DNA of 33,755 nucleotides from DATGEP01 sp035310125 (GTDB lineage Bacteria > Chloroflexota > Ktedonobacteria > Ktedonobacterales > JADMIN01), in contig DATGEP010000212.1 of assembly GCA_035310125.1 (NCBI GenBank), positions 1 to 33,755 on the forward strand. The letters are read 5' to 3'. Below, piece after piece: positions 8,067 through 14,856 of this stretch. Under the pieces are notes generated by a model. It saw only the letters and a program-made list of their open reading frames with translations. It had not been told where the DNA came from and did not search any database. How positions within the stretch are numbered: position 1 is the first letter of the stretch; every line of letters begins with the position of its first letter. Both the position numbers and the translations under genes were made by a program.

Positions 8067-8608
8067 CGTTCGTGTTCCCCTCCCGCGTCCGCCGTCAGAG
8101 CGCTGATCTCCTCCAGGCAGACATCCAGCCATTTCAGGTCGGCCTCCGTGTGGATAATGGCCCCCTTGACCAACAACACCAGGTCCGCACGTCCCTCCCG
8201 CCGCGCGCCCCGCTCAAGCTCAGCCAGATCGCGCAGGTGCTGGAGATAGATCCGCCGCTGGCGCGCCAGCAACGTTTCCAGGTTGCCGTTCGCGAGCCGG
8301 CGAATCAGCATCAGCTTGACGAACAGCTCGTCATGAAGCTGCTGCGGCTCCGGCTGCGGCTCGTCCAGCCAGCGATACAGCTCCTCGCGCCCACTCCGCG
8401 TGAGCTGATACGCCTGTTTGCCCCGGTCGCCACGCTCGCCCGTTGCCTCGACGAGGCCATCCCGCTCCAACCGCTGCAGCGTGGTGTACACCTGACCGAC
8501 GTTGACCTCCCAGGTGCCACCTAACATCGCTTCAAAGCGGCTCTTGACCTCGTAGCCGTGCAACGCTTCTTCGGCCAGCAAGCCGAGGATACCGAACCGA
8601 AGGGACAT
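8063..8608 (-). CDS. PadR-family transcriptional regulator (controls the ABC operon)
   Basis: The 181 residues match PadR subfamily 1/2: an N-terminal winged helix (MSLRFGILGLLAEEALHGYEVKSRFE..., with VNVGQVYTTLQRLERDGLV and a wing GKQAYQLTRSGREEL) followed by a long C-terminal helical dimerisation part (Vir_act_alpha_C type, about 95-175). I chose the ATG at 8608, where the PadR similarity begins and AAAGGT lies about 8 bases upstream, rather than a methionine 14 codons earlier. It is first in an ATGA-coupled operon with the ATPase and permease, a usual arrangement for drug- or lipid-responsive PadR repressors controlling their own efflux system. The repeat array at 8640-8684 is its likely operator. 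Confidence 0.88.
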   Translation of the reverse strand: MSLRFGILGLLAEEALHGYEVKSRFEAMLGGTWEVNVGQVYTTLQRLERDGLVEATGERGDRGKQAYQLTRSGREELYRWLDEPQPEPQQLHDELFVKLMLIRRLANGNLETLLARQRRIYLQHLRDLAELERGARREGRADLVLLVKGAIIHTEADLKWLDVCLEEISALTADAGGEHER

Positions 8609-8639
8609 TCCTACCGACCTTTGCATCATCTGTAGCACA

Positions 8640-8687
8640 ATGCATAACACTTATGCATACCATAGATGCATACCGGATATACATCAA
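8640..8687 (-). promoter_or_regulatory. Promoter and repeat-array operator of the padR-ABC operon
   Basis: TGCATA recurs at 8641, 8654 and 8667, each 13 bases apart, with a fourth degenerate copy (TACATC) in register at 8680. The first two form a perfect inverted repeat ATGCATAA-CAC-TTATGCAT (8640-8658). On the minus strand TTGATG (8687-8682), 17 bases and TATGGT (8664-8659) make a plausible promoter lying inside the array. Autorepressing PadR proteins commonly bind palindromes over their own promoter. Repeats are seen; promoter and binding are inferred. Confidence 0.55.
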
Positions 8688-8689
8688 GA

Positions 8690-8725
8690 GGTTACACGGG
8701 TTACATGGGTTACACGGGATGCACA
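8690..8725. repeat. Tandem 9-bp repeat (GGTTACACG)
   Basis: GGTTACACG, GGTTACATG and GGTTACACG follow each other without gaps at 8690-8716, and a fourth, decayed unit (GGATGCACA) continues to 8725. It lies between the padR promoter and phaB. It may extend the operator or be a simple sequence repeat; no function is evident. Confidence 0.6.
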
Positions 8726-8836
8726 AAGGTGTCCACTCCTTTTGCCGTCGGACAGACAGGTGGCTCCTCCACAGGGCCGCAACCACTAGCCCCCCTTGCG
8801 CGCTTGCGGCTGCCGCTCACTGGGGGACATACTGCG

Positions 8837-8890
8837 GACAAGCAACGACATCTTGTCGCGGTCAAGGGTCGCGCATGCGGCCCTTGACCG
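8837..8890 (+). promoter_or_regulatory. Two dyads upstream of phaB, including a 14-bp-stem hairpin
   Basis: GACAAG-N9-CTTGTC (8837-8857) is followed directly by a long dyad. CGGTCAAGGG (8859-8868) pairs with CCCTTGACCG (8881-8890), and the stem continues inward through one G-U pair and CGC/GCG to a four-base loop GCAT, giving 14 pairs. The hairpin ends 19 bases before the phaB ATG, just upstream of its ribosome site GGAG. It could be a repressor operator, an mRNA-stabilising 5' hairpin or a translational control element. Pairing is seen directly; role is inferred. The remainder of 8726-8836 shows nothing recognisable. Confidence 0.55.
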
Positions 8891-8909
8891 ACCGGAACGG
8901 AGAGCTGAA

Positions 8910-9653
8910 ATGGCGAAACTGGATGGTGCGGTGGTCGTCGTTACCGGTGCGGGACGCGGTATCGGGCGCGCCATCGCGGAAGAGCTTGGCGCGGGCGGCG
9001 CCTATCTCGTTGTCAACTATGTCAGGAGCGCGGGACATGCCGAAGAGGTGGTCGCACACCTGCGGGAAGGCAGCGGTCGGGCAATTGCCGTGCAGGCCGA
9101 CGTGGCGGACGCGGCACAGGCGGCACGACTGATCGAGGCGACTATTGCGGAATTCGGGCGAATCGACGTGCTCGTGAACAACGCGGGCATCACGGTTGAT
9201 CGCACCATGAAAAACCTCTCCATCGCCGACTGGAATACCGTCATCCAGACCAACCTCAACGGCTACTTCTACACCTTGAAAGCCGCGTTGCCGTACTTCG
9301 TGTCACAACAAAGTGGCAAGATCATCCAGGTCAGCTCGTTCGTCGGCAAAATGGGCAACTTCGGACAGGCCAACTACGCCGCTGCCAAGGCGGGCATCAT
9401 CGGACTCACCAAGACCGCCGCCATTGAGCTTGCCCGCTCACACGTCACCGTCAACGCCGTCTGCCCTGGCTTTACCGACACCGAGATGTACACGCAGGTT
9501 CCCGACCACGTCAAAGAGCAGATCGTCAAGCGTATCCCGCTTGGCCGGGTCGGCACCGCCAATGAGATCGCGCGTGCCGTTCGCTTTCTGATCGTGGACG
9601 GCGATTACATCACCGGCAGCGCGCTGGATGTCAACGGCGGCATTTATATGTAG
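8910..9653 (+). CDS. phaB: Acetoacetyl-CoA reductase / 3-oxoacyl reductase (SDR family)
   Basis: This 247-residue classical short-chain dehydrogenase has a TGAGRGIG cofactor loop (12-19), NNAG (90-93) and the Ser143-Tyr156-Lys160 catalytic set (VSSFVGKMGNFGQANYAAAK). It ends GDYITGSALDVNGGIYM, close to the PhaB-type C-terminus. The expected reaction is NADPH-dependent reduction of acetoacetyl-CoA to (R)-3-hydroxybutyryl-CoA, the PHA precursor. FabG activity on ACP substrates cannot be excluded from sequence, but the PhaR and PhaC genes downstream favour PhaB. The start at 8910 has GGAG seven bases upstream; the upstream extension of the frame lacks similarity and crosses the hairpin. It is separated from phaR by 263 bases holding an inverted repeat. 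Confidence 0.85.
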   Translation: MAKLDGAVVVVTGAGRGIGRAIAEELGAGGAYLVVNYVRSAGHAEEVVAHLREGSGRAIAVQADVADAAQAARLIEATIAEFGRIDVLVNNAGITVDRTMKNLSIADWNTVIQTNLNGYFYTLKAALPYFVSQQSGKIIQVSSFVGKMGNFGQANYAAAKAGIIGLTKTAAIELARSHVTVNAVCPGFTDTEMYTQVPDHVKEQIVKRIPLGRVGTANEIARAVRFLIVDGDYITGSALDVNGGIYM

Positions 9654-9692
9654 CCGGTACGTGTAGCCGGCAGCGCGTAGGGCGCGTACCGG
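9654..9692 (+). repeat. Inverted repeat right after phaB
   Basis: CCGGTACG (9654-9661) is mirrored by CGTACCGG (9685-9692), directly after the phaB stop codon. There is no T-run, so it is not a standard intrinsic terminator; it may protect or process the mRNA between phaB and phaR. The rest of the gap to 9916 shows no gene that I can support. Confidence 0.45.
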
Positions 9693-9916
9693 GGCGAGCG
9701 GGGGACCTACCACGGCCCCATTGCCTCTCCTTCCGGCGCGCCCCCACGCGGTAAGGAATGTGGCGAGGCGTATCTCGCGTGACAGACTTCAGGCGCTGTT
9801 CGTTCTGAGGGTAACGTCGCCTCGGCCCCCGATTGGCACATGGCTTGCAACCGACGTACCCCCAGGACAGCACCATAGTGACATCTTCCCCTAGCGCGGA
9901 AAGGCAACGCAGACCT

Positions 9917-10444
9917 ATGAGCCAGCCACCTGATCGCGATGATCCAACCAACCTGCTCGACCCGTTCGGCCTCTGGAAACAGTCCCAGGAGGCGATGCTC
10001 GATTCCTGGTCTAAATCTATGACCGATGCGGTGAACTCTGGTCCATATGCCGAGACGACCGGTCGCATGCTCGACACCTATCTCACGGTTTCGGCGCCGC
10101 TGCGCAAAATCATGGAGCAGACCATGACGCAGGTGCTGGGCCAATTGAGCCTGCCGTCGCGCGGCGAGGTCGTCAGCATCGCCGAGCGCATGACCAACAT
10201 CGAGATGCGACTAGACGACCTCGATGCCCGGCTCGATGTCATACTCCGTGAAGTGGAGCGTGCCGCCAGCGCCGTCGTTGCCTTGGGCGCCCTTCATGTC
10301 GCACCCACAAGCGCCGGCACCCAGAACGGGGCTCCCGTCAAGAACCGGGCAACCCAGCGGAGGCGAGCCTCCACGACAAGCGCTCCCGCGACGGCTCGTA
10401 CGGCACGCGGCGCAACGGCCAGGTCGCGAGCCAAGGCAGAGTGA
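9917..10444 (+). CDS. PHA synthase subunit PhaR/PhaE-like
   Basis: The 175-residue protein begins with a helix rich in aromatics (DPFGLWKQSQEAMLDSWSKSM, about 13-33) and then carries the LSLPSRGEVVSIAERMTNIE stretch (about 75-95) followed by heptad-like RLDDLDARLDVILREVE. This Leu-Pro-x-Arg plus coiled-coil pattern is what PhaR (class IV) and the C-terminus of PhaE (class III) share. At 20 kDa it fits PhaR size (PhaE is about 40 kDa). Its partner PhaC lies immediately downstream. The last ~45 residues are an Ala/Thr/Arg/Lys tail (KNRATQRRRAST..., ATARSRAKAE), unusual for PhaR and reminiscent of nucleoid-binding tails. The start at 9917 is chosen because similarity begins there; an earlier ATG at 9833 lacks a ribosome site. 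A GGAAAGG lies 12 bases upstream. Confidence 0.78.
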   Translation: MSQPPDRDDPTNLLDPFGLWKQSQEAMLDSWSKSMTDAVNSGPYAETTGRMLDTYLTVSAPLRKIMEQTMTQVLGQLSLPSRGEVVSIAERMTNIEMRLDDLDARLDVILREVERAASAVVALGALHVAPTSAGTQNGAPVKNRATQRRRASTTSAPATARTARGATARSRAKAE

Positions 10445-10452
10445 GGCGTCAC

Positions 10453-11559
10453 ATGACGAAACCGACCAAGACCACCGGCGCCGGCGTGAGAGCGCTGGAG
10501 ACGCAGCTTCGAGACATCGAGGAGTCCACACATACCTTGCAGAAGGTGCTGACAACTCCCTTTCCGATTGCGCAAACCCCAAAAGAGGTCATCTGGACCC
10601 TGAACAAAGCCAGGCTCTACCACTACATCCCGGTTGTCCCACCCGCTGAGCGCCATCCTGTTCCGCTCTTGCTGGTCTTCGCGCTTATGAATCGCTCGTC
10701 CATCCTGGATTTGCGCCCCGGCAACAGCTTCGTGGAATACATGGTCAACCAGGGATACGACGTCTATCTGCTGGATTGGGGAGTGCCTGGCCTGGAGGAC
10801 AAGAACCTCAAGTTCGACGATTACGTCCTGGAATACCTGCCGCGCGCCATCCGCAAGCTGAAGGCATTCTCCGGCGCCGAATGCTTCAGCTTGCTCGGCT
10901 GGTGTATCGGCGCGCTCATCACGACGATGTATGCTGCCCTGCGCCCTGGCGATGGCCTGGCCAATCTGATCTTGCTCACCGCCCCACTCGACTTCAGCAA
11001 CAGCCAGTGCCGTGGGTTCATCCGCTGGGTCAGCGACGAGCACTTCGACGTAGATAAGCTGGTGGCTGTCTATGGCAACATGCCCGGCGAGCTGCTCGAC
11101 TACGGCGCCAAAGCGCTCAAGCCCGTCGAGAACTACATCACCAACTACCTGCGCCTCTGGGAGAACGTGCGCGATCCCCGCGTCGTCGAATCCTGGCACG
11201 CCATGAACACCTGGGTCACTGACCTCATCCCTATTGCCGGCGGCGCATATCGCCAGCTCATCGTGGACCTGTACCGCCACAACCGGCTCATGGAAGGGAC
11301 GATGAGGCTGCGTGGCGAGCCGGTGGACGTAGGTCACATCCGCGCCAGCGTGCTCACGCTCATCGCCACCGAGGATCACATCGTCCCGCCGGAACAGACG
11401 GAGGGTATCATGGCCAAGATCGGTGGCGGCGATAAACAGCTACTGAAGATTCCCGGCGGCCACATTGGCATGATGGCCGGCAGCGCCGCCGTCAAGCGCA
11501 CCTGGCCGCAGATTGATGCCTGGCTGGCGCCCCGCTCCGACAGCCACACCGAGGAGTGA
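10453..11559 (+). CDS. phaC: PHA synthase catalytic subunit, class III/IV
   Basis: This 368-residue alpha/beta-hydrolase-fold PHA synthase has the lipase-like box GWCIG with nucleophile Cys151, Asp308 in TEDHIVPP and His337 in GGHIGM. Spacing agrees with Allochromatium vinosum PhaC (Cys149, Asp302, His331). The short length identifies a two-subunit enzyme, with the PhaR/PhaE-like protein upstream as partner. It polymerises (R)-3-hydroxyacyl-CoA (mostly short chain) into PHA on the granule surface. The ATG at 10453 has GAGG about seven bases upstream; a GTG at 10441 would overlap the phaR stop. Either way the two genes are coupled. All catalytic residues are intact. Confidence 0.92.
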   Translation: MTKPTKTTGAGVRALETQLRDIEESTHTLQKVLTTPFPIAQTPKEVIWTLNKARLYHYIPVVPPAERHPVPLLLVFALMNRSSILDLRPGNSFVEYMVNQGYDVYLLDWGVPGLEDKNLKFDDYVLEYLPRAIRKLKAFSGAECFSLLGWCIGALITTMYAALRPGDGLANLILLTAPLDFSNSQCRGFIRWVSDEHFDVDKLVAVYGNMPGELLDYGAKALKPVENYITNYLRLWENVRDPRVVESWHAMNTWVTDLIPIAGGAYRQLIVDLYRHNRLMEGTMRLRGEPVDVGHIRASVLTLIATEDHIVPPEQTEGIMAKIGGGDKQLLKIPGGHIGMMAGSAAVKRTWPQIDAWLAPRSDSHTEE

Positions 11560-11616
11560 CGGGGCGCTTAGCAGCCGCTCAGCTTCCTTGCCAGCCGTAT
11601 CGGCGGATCGGTGGCT

Positions 11617-13125
11617 CTACCGCGCTTCAGATGGCGCCGCGAGGTTGGCGGCCGCGAGGTTGGCGGCCGCGACGTAGCCAGCAATTGCCTCTACGGCATT
11701 CATGCTCGGATCAAGCTGTTTGGTGATGCCGTCCAGCAATCCGAGCGCACGGCCGACGAGGATCAGATCCGTGGGGATGTGACCAATGCTCTTCCCCAGC
11801 TGTTGACCAACCGCCGCCGTGCTGGTGGCGGCGCTGTCCTGTTCTCCGCCCATCAGCACGCCGACGAGCTGCAAGAGCGTCGTCACATCATGCGTCGCAT
11901 CCAGGTGCATTCCCGCCTTGTCCAGCGCGCGACGTAGCTGAGTGAAATCGCCGTTGAGCAGCGCCGTCACCATCTCTCCCAGCGCCTCGACCAGCTCCGG
12001 CTTGAGAGGCACGGTAAGACCGTGGTCCAGCAGGACTAATCGTGGTTCCGGCCCAGGTGTGACCTGAACCAACAGATTGCCAGGATGCGGGTCCGCATGC
12101 AGCCATCCCAGGCGGAAGATCTGCTCGGCATAGACATCGTTGAGCAGGCGCGCCACCTCTTTGGGTGCGATGCCGGCGCTCTCCAGTGCCGCCGAATCGG
12201 TGATCTTTATGCCTTCGACGAACTCCGTCACAAGCAAACGCCGGGTGCTCAGATCCGGAATCACTTCCGGAATGAGGACATCTGATCGGTGTTGGAGCGC
12301 GGCGCGCAGCGACTCCATCGCGCGTGCCTCGCGTTGAAAATCGAGCTCCAGCGGAAGCGTCTCTTTCAGGTGATCGAGGATAGGCTGAAGCTGGACATCG
12401 GGGACAAATCGGGCAATCTCGTGCACAATCTGCTGCAAGATGGTGAGATCGGTCGTCATGATGCCCGCGATATCTGGATATTGCACCTTAACGGCGACCC
12501 GCCGCCCATCTGGCAGCCACGCACGGTGGACTTGGGCGATAGAGGCGGATGCGATCGGGTGCGGCTCGATGCGAGCAAAGACGGCTTCGGGTTTCTGGTG
12601 CAGCTCTCGCGTGATGGCCCGCCGAATCTCTTTCCACGGGTAAGCGGGCACGTGATCCTGGAGCGTGGCAAAAGTGCGCACGTAGGCGGCGGGTAAGATA
12701 TCCGGCCGTGTGGATGCGAACTGGCACGCTTTGATCAATGTGCCCCTGAGCGTCGCCGCCGCATCACGTATTCGCGCGGCGCTTCGCTCATGCTGCCACT
12801 CCCAATCCTGGGGCTGAGTAAGTCGTCCCCACACGCGCGCCCGCCGGTCGAGCATGATATATCCACTCAGGATATCCGCGGCCAGGGTGGTAAAAGCGAG
12901 GGATCGTGTTGTCTGCCGCCCCATATGAATGAGGCGGCTGTACTGCTCCAACGCCTTCAGGTTGGCTTCAAGCGAGAGAAGTCCATTGGACCGAGCGAGA
13001 TCACCCAAACGAACGCTCAAGGCGATGGGGTCACGCAGGGATATTCCACCTGAGAGCACCGCCCGCGTGTCGGCAAAGGCTTGCTCGGCGGCGTCTCGTT
13101 GATTGGCAATCCACACCATGGTCAT
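11617..13125 (-). CDS. ABC1/AarF/UbiB-family atypical kinase
   Basis: The roughly 502-residue protein has ABC1 (ADCK/UbiB) landmarks: an N-terminal helical region, LIKACQFASTRPDILP (the KxGQ motif with Gly replaced by Cys), ASASIAQVHRA, the strand VAVKVQYP, LELDFQREARAMESL, GWLHADPHPGNLLV and LLDHGLT in place of DFG. Family members act in quinone biosynthesis or lipid and membrane homeostasis, usually as ATPases. The C-terminus is hydrophobic and contains a duplicated AAANL. The start is uncertain: the ATGs at 13125 and 13119 both follow GTGGAG, and the open frame continues upstream to 13218. It is third on the minus strand after phaQ and the phasin gene, 221 bases away, so co-transcription is possible. 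A direct PHA role is only suggested by position. Confidence 0.82.
   Translation of the reverse strand: MTMVWIANQRDAAEQAFADTRAVLSGGISLRDPIALSVRLGDLARSNGLLSLEANLKALEQYSRLIHMGRQTTRSLAFTTLAADILSGYIMLDRRARVWGRLTQPQDWEWQHERSAARIRDAAATLRGTLIKACQFASTRPDILPAAYVRTFATLQDHVPAYPWKEIRRAITRELHQKPEAVFARIEPHPIASASIAQVHRAWLPDGRRVAVKVQYPDIAGIMTTDLTILQQIVHEIARFVPDVQLQPILDHLKETLPLELDFQREARAMESLRAALQHRSDVLIPEVIPDLSTRRLLVTEFVEGIKITDSAALESAGIAPKEVARLLNDVYAEQIFRLGWLHADPHPGNLLVQVTPGPEPRLVLLDHGLTVPLKPELVEALGEMVTALLNGDFTQLRRALDKAGMHLDATHDVTTLLQLVGVLMGGEQDSAATSTAAVGQQLGKSIGHIPTDLILVGRALGLLDGITKQLDPSMNAVEAIAGYVAAANLAAANLAAPSEAR
11641..11670. repeat. Perfect 15-bp tandem duplication inside the AarF gene end
   Basis: GAGGTTGGCGGCCGC occurs twice in direct contact (11641-11655, 11656-11670). 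It encodes the repeated AAANL pentapeptide near the AarF C-terminus and keeps the frame. It looks like a recent slippage duplication. Confidence 0.8.
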
Positions 13126-13285
13126 GTGCTCCACATTCCTCTGGCGGACCACGTGACTCTGTTGAGGAAGGTTGACTGCGGTTCGCCAGGGCCGAGACCT
13201 CTTACATATCAGGCTCACTCGGCCAGCTCATGTGCTGCCCTCCACGCCTGGGTTGTTTCGCGACATCCCATAGCTAGCGCGGAGG

Positions 13286-13306
13286 GCGAAGGCCTGTTTC
13301 CTTCGC
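13286..13306 (-). promoter_or_regulatory. Hairpin between phasin and AarF genes
   Basis: GCGAAGG (13286-13292) and CCTTCGC (13300-13306) form a perfect 7-bp stem with a 7-base loop in the 221-base gap after the phasin gene. There is no T-run, so it is more likely an mRNA 3'-end stabiliser or processing site than a full terminator. It could let phasin mRNA accumulate above the downstream gene. Inferred. Confidence 0.35.
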
Positions 13307-13346
13307 GTGGAGGTTTCCCAGACGCGCGAAAAGAATGGACAGCAAT

Positions 13347-13739
13347 TTAGGCTTCCGTGCCTGTTGGCTGCGTCACGGTTTCCCGTGCGGCTTCGACCAC
13401 CCGGCGATAGAGCTTTGCGGGCGAAGCGAGAAGACCGATGTACGCCTCAGCGGCCTCACGAGTAAGATCGCGGAATGCCGCGCGACGCGCCTCAGACTGG
13501 CTGGCCACAGTCGTGTATAGCTCGTGCAGCGTCGCCGTCTGGTTCTCGATCTGTTTGAAGCCCTGCTCGATGATAGACTGCGCGAACTGAACATTGCGAT
13601 CTTGCATGGCGACGGCGCTGTCCGCAACCGCCTTACCGGCGTCACGAATCGTCTCACTCCACGCGGTCGCCGCCTGATTGACGGTGTTCTCCGCCTTCTG
13701 CTCGGCTGAAGTCTGTGCCTTGGTCTTGGTATCTGCCAT
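13347..13739 (-). CDS. phaP: Phasin (PHA granule-associated protein)
   Basis: This 130-residue, almost entirely helical, Ala/Glu/Gln-rich protein has no cysteine. It has an N-terminal charged segment (MADTKTKAQTSAEQKAENTV), a central amphipathic region (about 40-95; FAQSIIEQGFKQIENQTATLHELY) and a short C-terminal tail. This matches small phasins, which coat PHA granules and control their size and number. The start is backed by AAGGGAA about nine bases upstream. It lies 51 bases downstream of phaQ on the same strand, the gene order and pairing known for phaQ-phaP in Bacillus megaterium. Sequence similarity among phasins is low, so context carries much of the call. Confidence 0.8.
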   Translation of the reverse strand: MADTKTKAQTSAEQKAENTVNQAATAWSETIRDAGKAVADSAVAMQDRNVQFAQSIIEQGFKQIENQTATLHELYTTVASQSEARRAAFRDLTREAAEAYIGLLASPAKLYRRVVEAARETVTQPTGTEA

Positions 13740-13790
13740 TGTGGGTATTCCCTTCTCGCGGCCTGGCCGCGCTGCACCTTCGGGTACTGC

Positions 13791-14177
13791 TTATTCGTCC
13801 TCCGGCTGCCGTTTATACAGTCGGAAGAACCGATCCATCATCCTGCGATACTGGCCGAGAGAGCTTGCCCATAGCCTGAGGTAGGCTTCACCCGCCTCGG
13901 TGATAGAGTAGATGCGGCGTGCTGGTCCCTGGCCGGAGGTATCCCAGCTGGACCTGACCAACCCATCTTTTTCCATCTGCCGCAACATGCGATACAACGG
14001 ACCCGGATTCATCATCGCGAAACCAAACGCGGACAACGCCCGCATCAGGTCGTAGCCGTAGGAGCTTAAGTCGCGTAAGAGCAGCAACACCGCCGGCACG
14101 AGCCAGTTGTTGGGCAACCCCCCAACGCCCGTTCCGGATTCGGGCGTTGCGTCGTCGTGTTCGCTGTCGTCACTCAT
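13791..14177 (-). CDS. phaQ: PhaQ-type PHB-responsive repressor (PadR family)
   Basis: The 128-residue PadR-like protein closely recalls Bacillus PhaQ in order and wording: NNWLVPAVLLLLRDLSSYGYDLM, NPGPLYRMLRQMEKDGLV, GPARRIYSITEAGEAYL, and the end LGQYRRMMDRFFRLYK. The winged helix spans about 25-105 and the C-terminal helix would mediate dimerisation. In B. megaterium PhaQ represses the phaQ-phaP operon and is released by binding nascent PHB, so phasin is made only when polymer appears. Here phaQ likewise precedes the phasin gene. A 10-bp-arm inverted repeat over its promoter (14196-14228) is the expected operator. The first ~20 acidic residues are an extension relative to the Bacillus protein as I remember it. 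Confidence 0.86.
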   Translation of the reverse strand: MSDDSEHDDATPESGTGVGGLPNNWLVPAVLLLLRDLSSYGYDLMRALSAFGFAMMNPGPLYRMLRQMEKDGLVRSSWDTSGQGPARRIYSITEAGEAYLRLWASSLGQYRRMMDRFFRLYKRQPEDE

Positions 14178-14195
14178 ACTGTCCGCTCCGTTCCG

Positions 14196-14238
14196 CTGTA
14201 TCTATATACAATATGCACATAGATACAGGTTTTGTCAA
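14196..14238 (-). promoter_or_regulatory. phaQ promoter with large inverted repeat operator
   Basis: Perfect arms CTGTATCTAT (14196-14205) and ATAGATACAG (14219-14228) are separated by 13 bases. On the minus strand a consensus -35 TTGACA (14238-14233) lies just upstream, and the -10 (CATATT at 17-base or TATTGT at 19-base spacing) falls inside the repeat spacer. A repressor on this site would occlude RNA polymerase. Repeat and -35 are seen directly; PhaQ binding is inferred from position. Confidence 0.7.
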
Positions 14239-14856
14239 GAGGGTGCATGCGCAAGCGCGAAACTCGTCATACGCCGGGCATGCACCCATTGCGATGCTCA
14301 GTCCTCTTTCGTCGGCTGCGTCCGTGAGCGCCAATCGGTACCTGTCAAATCGTACATATATACGCTCCAACCGTATTGACGCTCCTTTCAACGCAGGTGT
14401 ATAGTTCTTTCACTTACCGGCTCACCTCGTGGTCCGCAAGCAACGTTGCCGGGCGCCCGCGCGGCTGAGGACACCAGCGCCAGCGCACAATCTCCGCGCC
14501 GCATTGCCTCAACACACTATTCGCCTCACCTGTATCTGTGCGCCATTGCCAGCGATAACACGGCTGAAGTGAAAGACACGTAATATCCCTGATACGCTGC
14601 GTATCTCGTCAATTCTTCGACTGTTGTCCCCATAGTGCGTCCGGCAGGTCTGGACTCCCGGAAGTGGAATAGGCCCAAGGCTGCCAGGATCTGGTCGCCG
14701 TCAGCGGCTCATTGGACGAATGAGTCCCGGTCAGCGACGTCTTCAACGTCAGCGGTGCCGGCGGACGCGGCGAGACTCTCCGCGCGTTGCCGGCATCATG
14801 CTCGTTGTACCGCATATGCCGCGCTTACAAGCGAATGAGCGAAAGGGGCAGCGCAG
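14239..14856 (+). promoter_or_regulatory. Intergenic control region before the acd-maoC-phaC-phaZ-CoA-ligase operon
   Basis: There is no gene in this stretch of about 620 bases. It holds a plus-strand promoter candidate TTGACG (14376-14381), 18 bases, TATAGT (14400-14405), which would give a leader of about 450 bases. It also has CTGTATCTGT at 14530-14539, nine of ten to one arm of the phaQ repeat, and the 15-base palindrome GATACGCTGCGTATC at 14591-14605, which again contains GTATC/GATAC. These could let PhaQ or a relative act on the divergent operon. Short open frames here have no recognisable content. Confidence 0.4.

Noticed and set aside
8690..8725. Short CRISPR-like tandem array
   Set aside because: Units are 9 bases without spacers; not a CRISPR array.
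13791..14177. phaQ as a generic PadR drug-efflux regulator
   Set aside because: Specific wording (YRMLRQMEKDGLV, GPARRIYSITEAG) and position before a phasin gene fit the PHB-responsive group better.
14609..14838. Small open frames on both strands before the acyl-CoA dehydrogenase
   Set aside because: No ribosome sites, Ser/Arg-rich, mutually overlapping.
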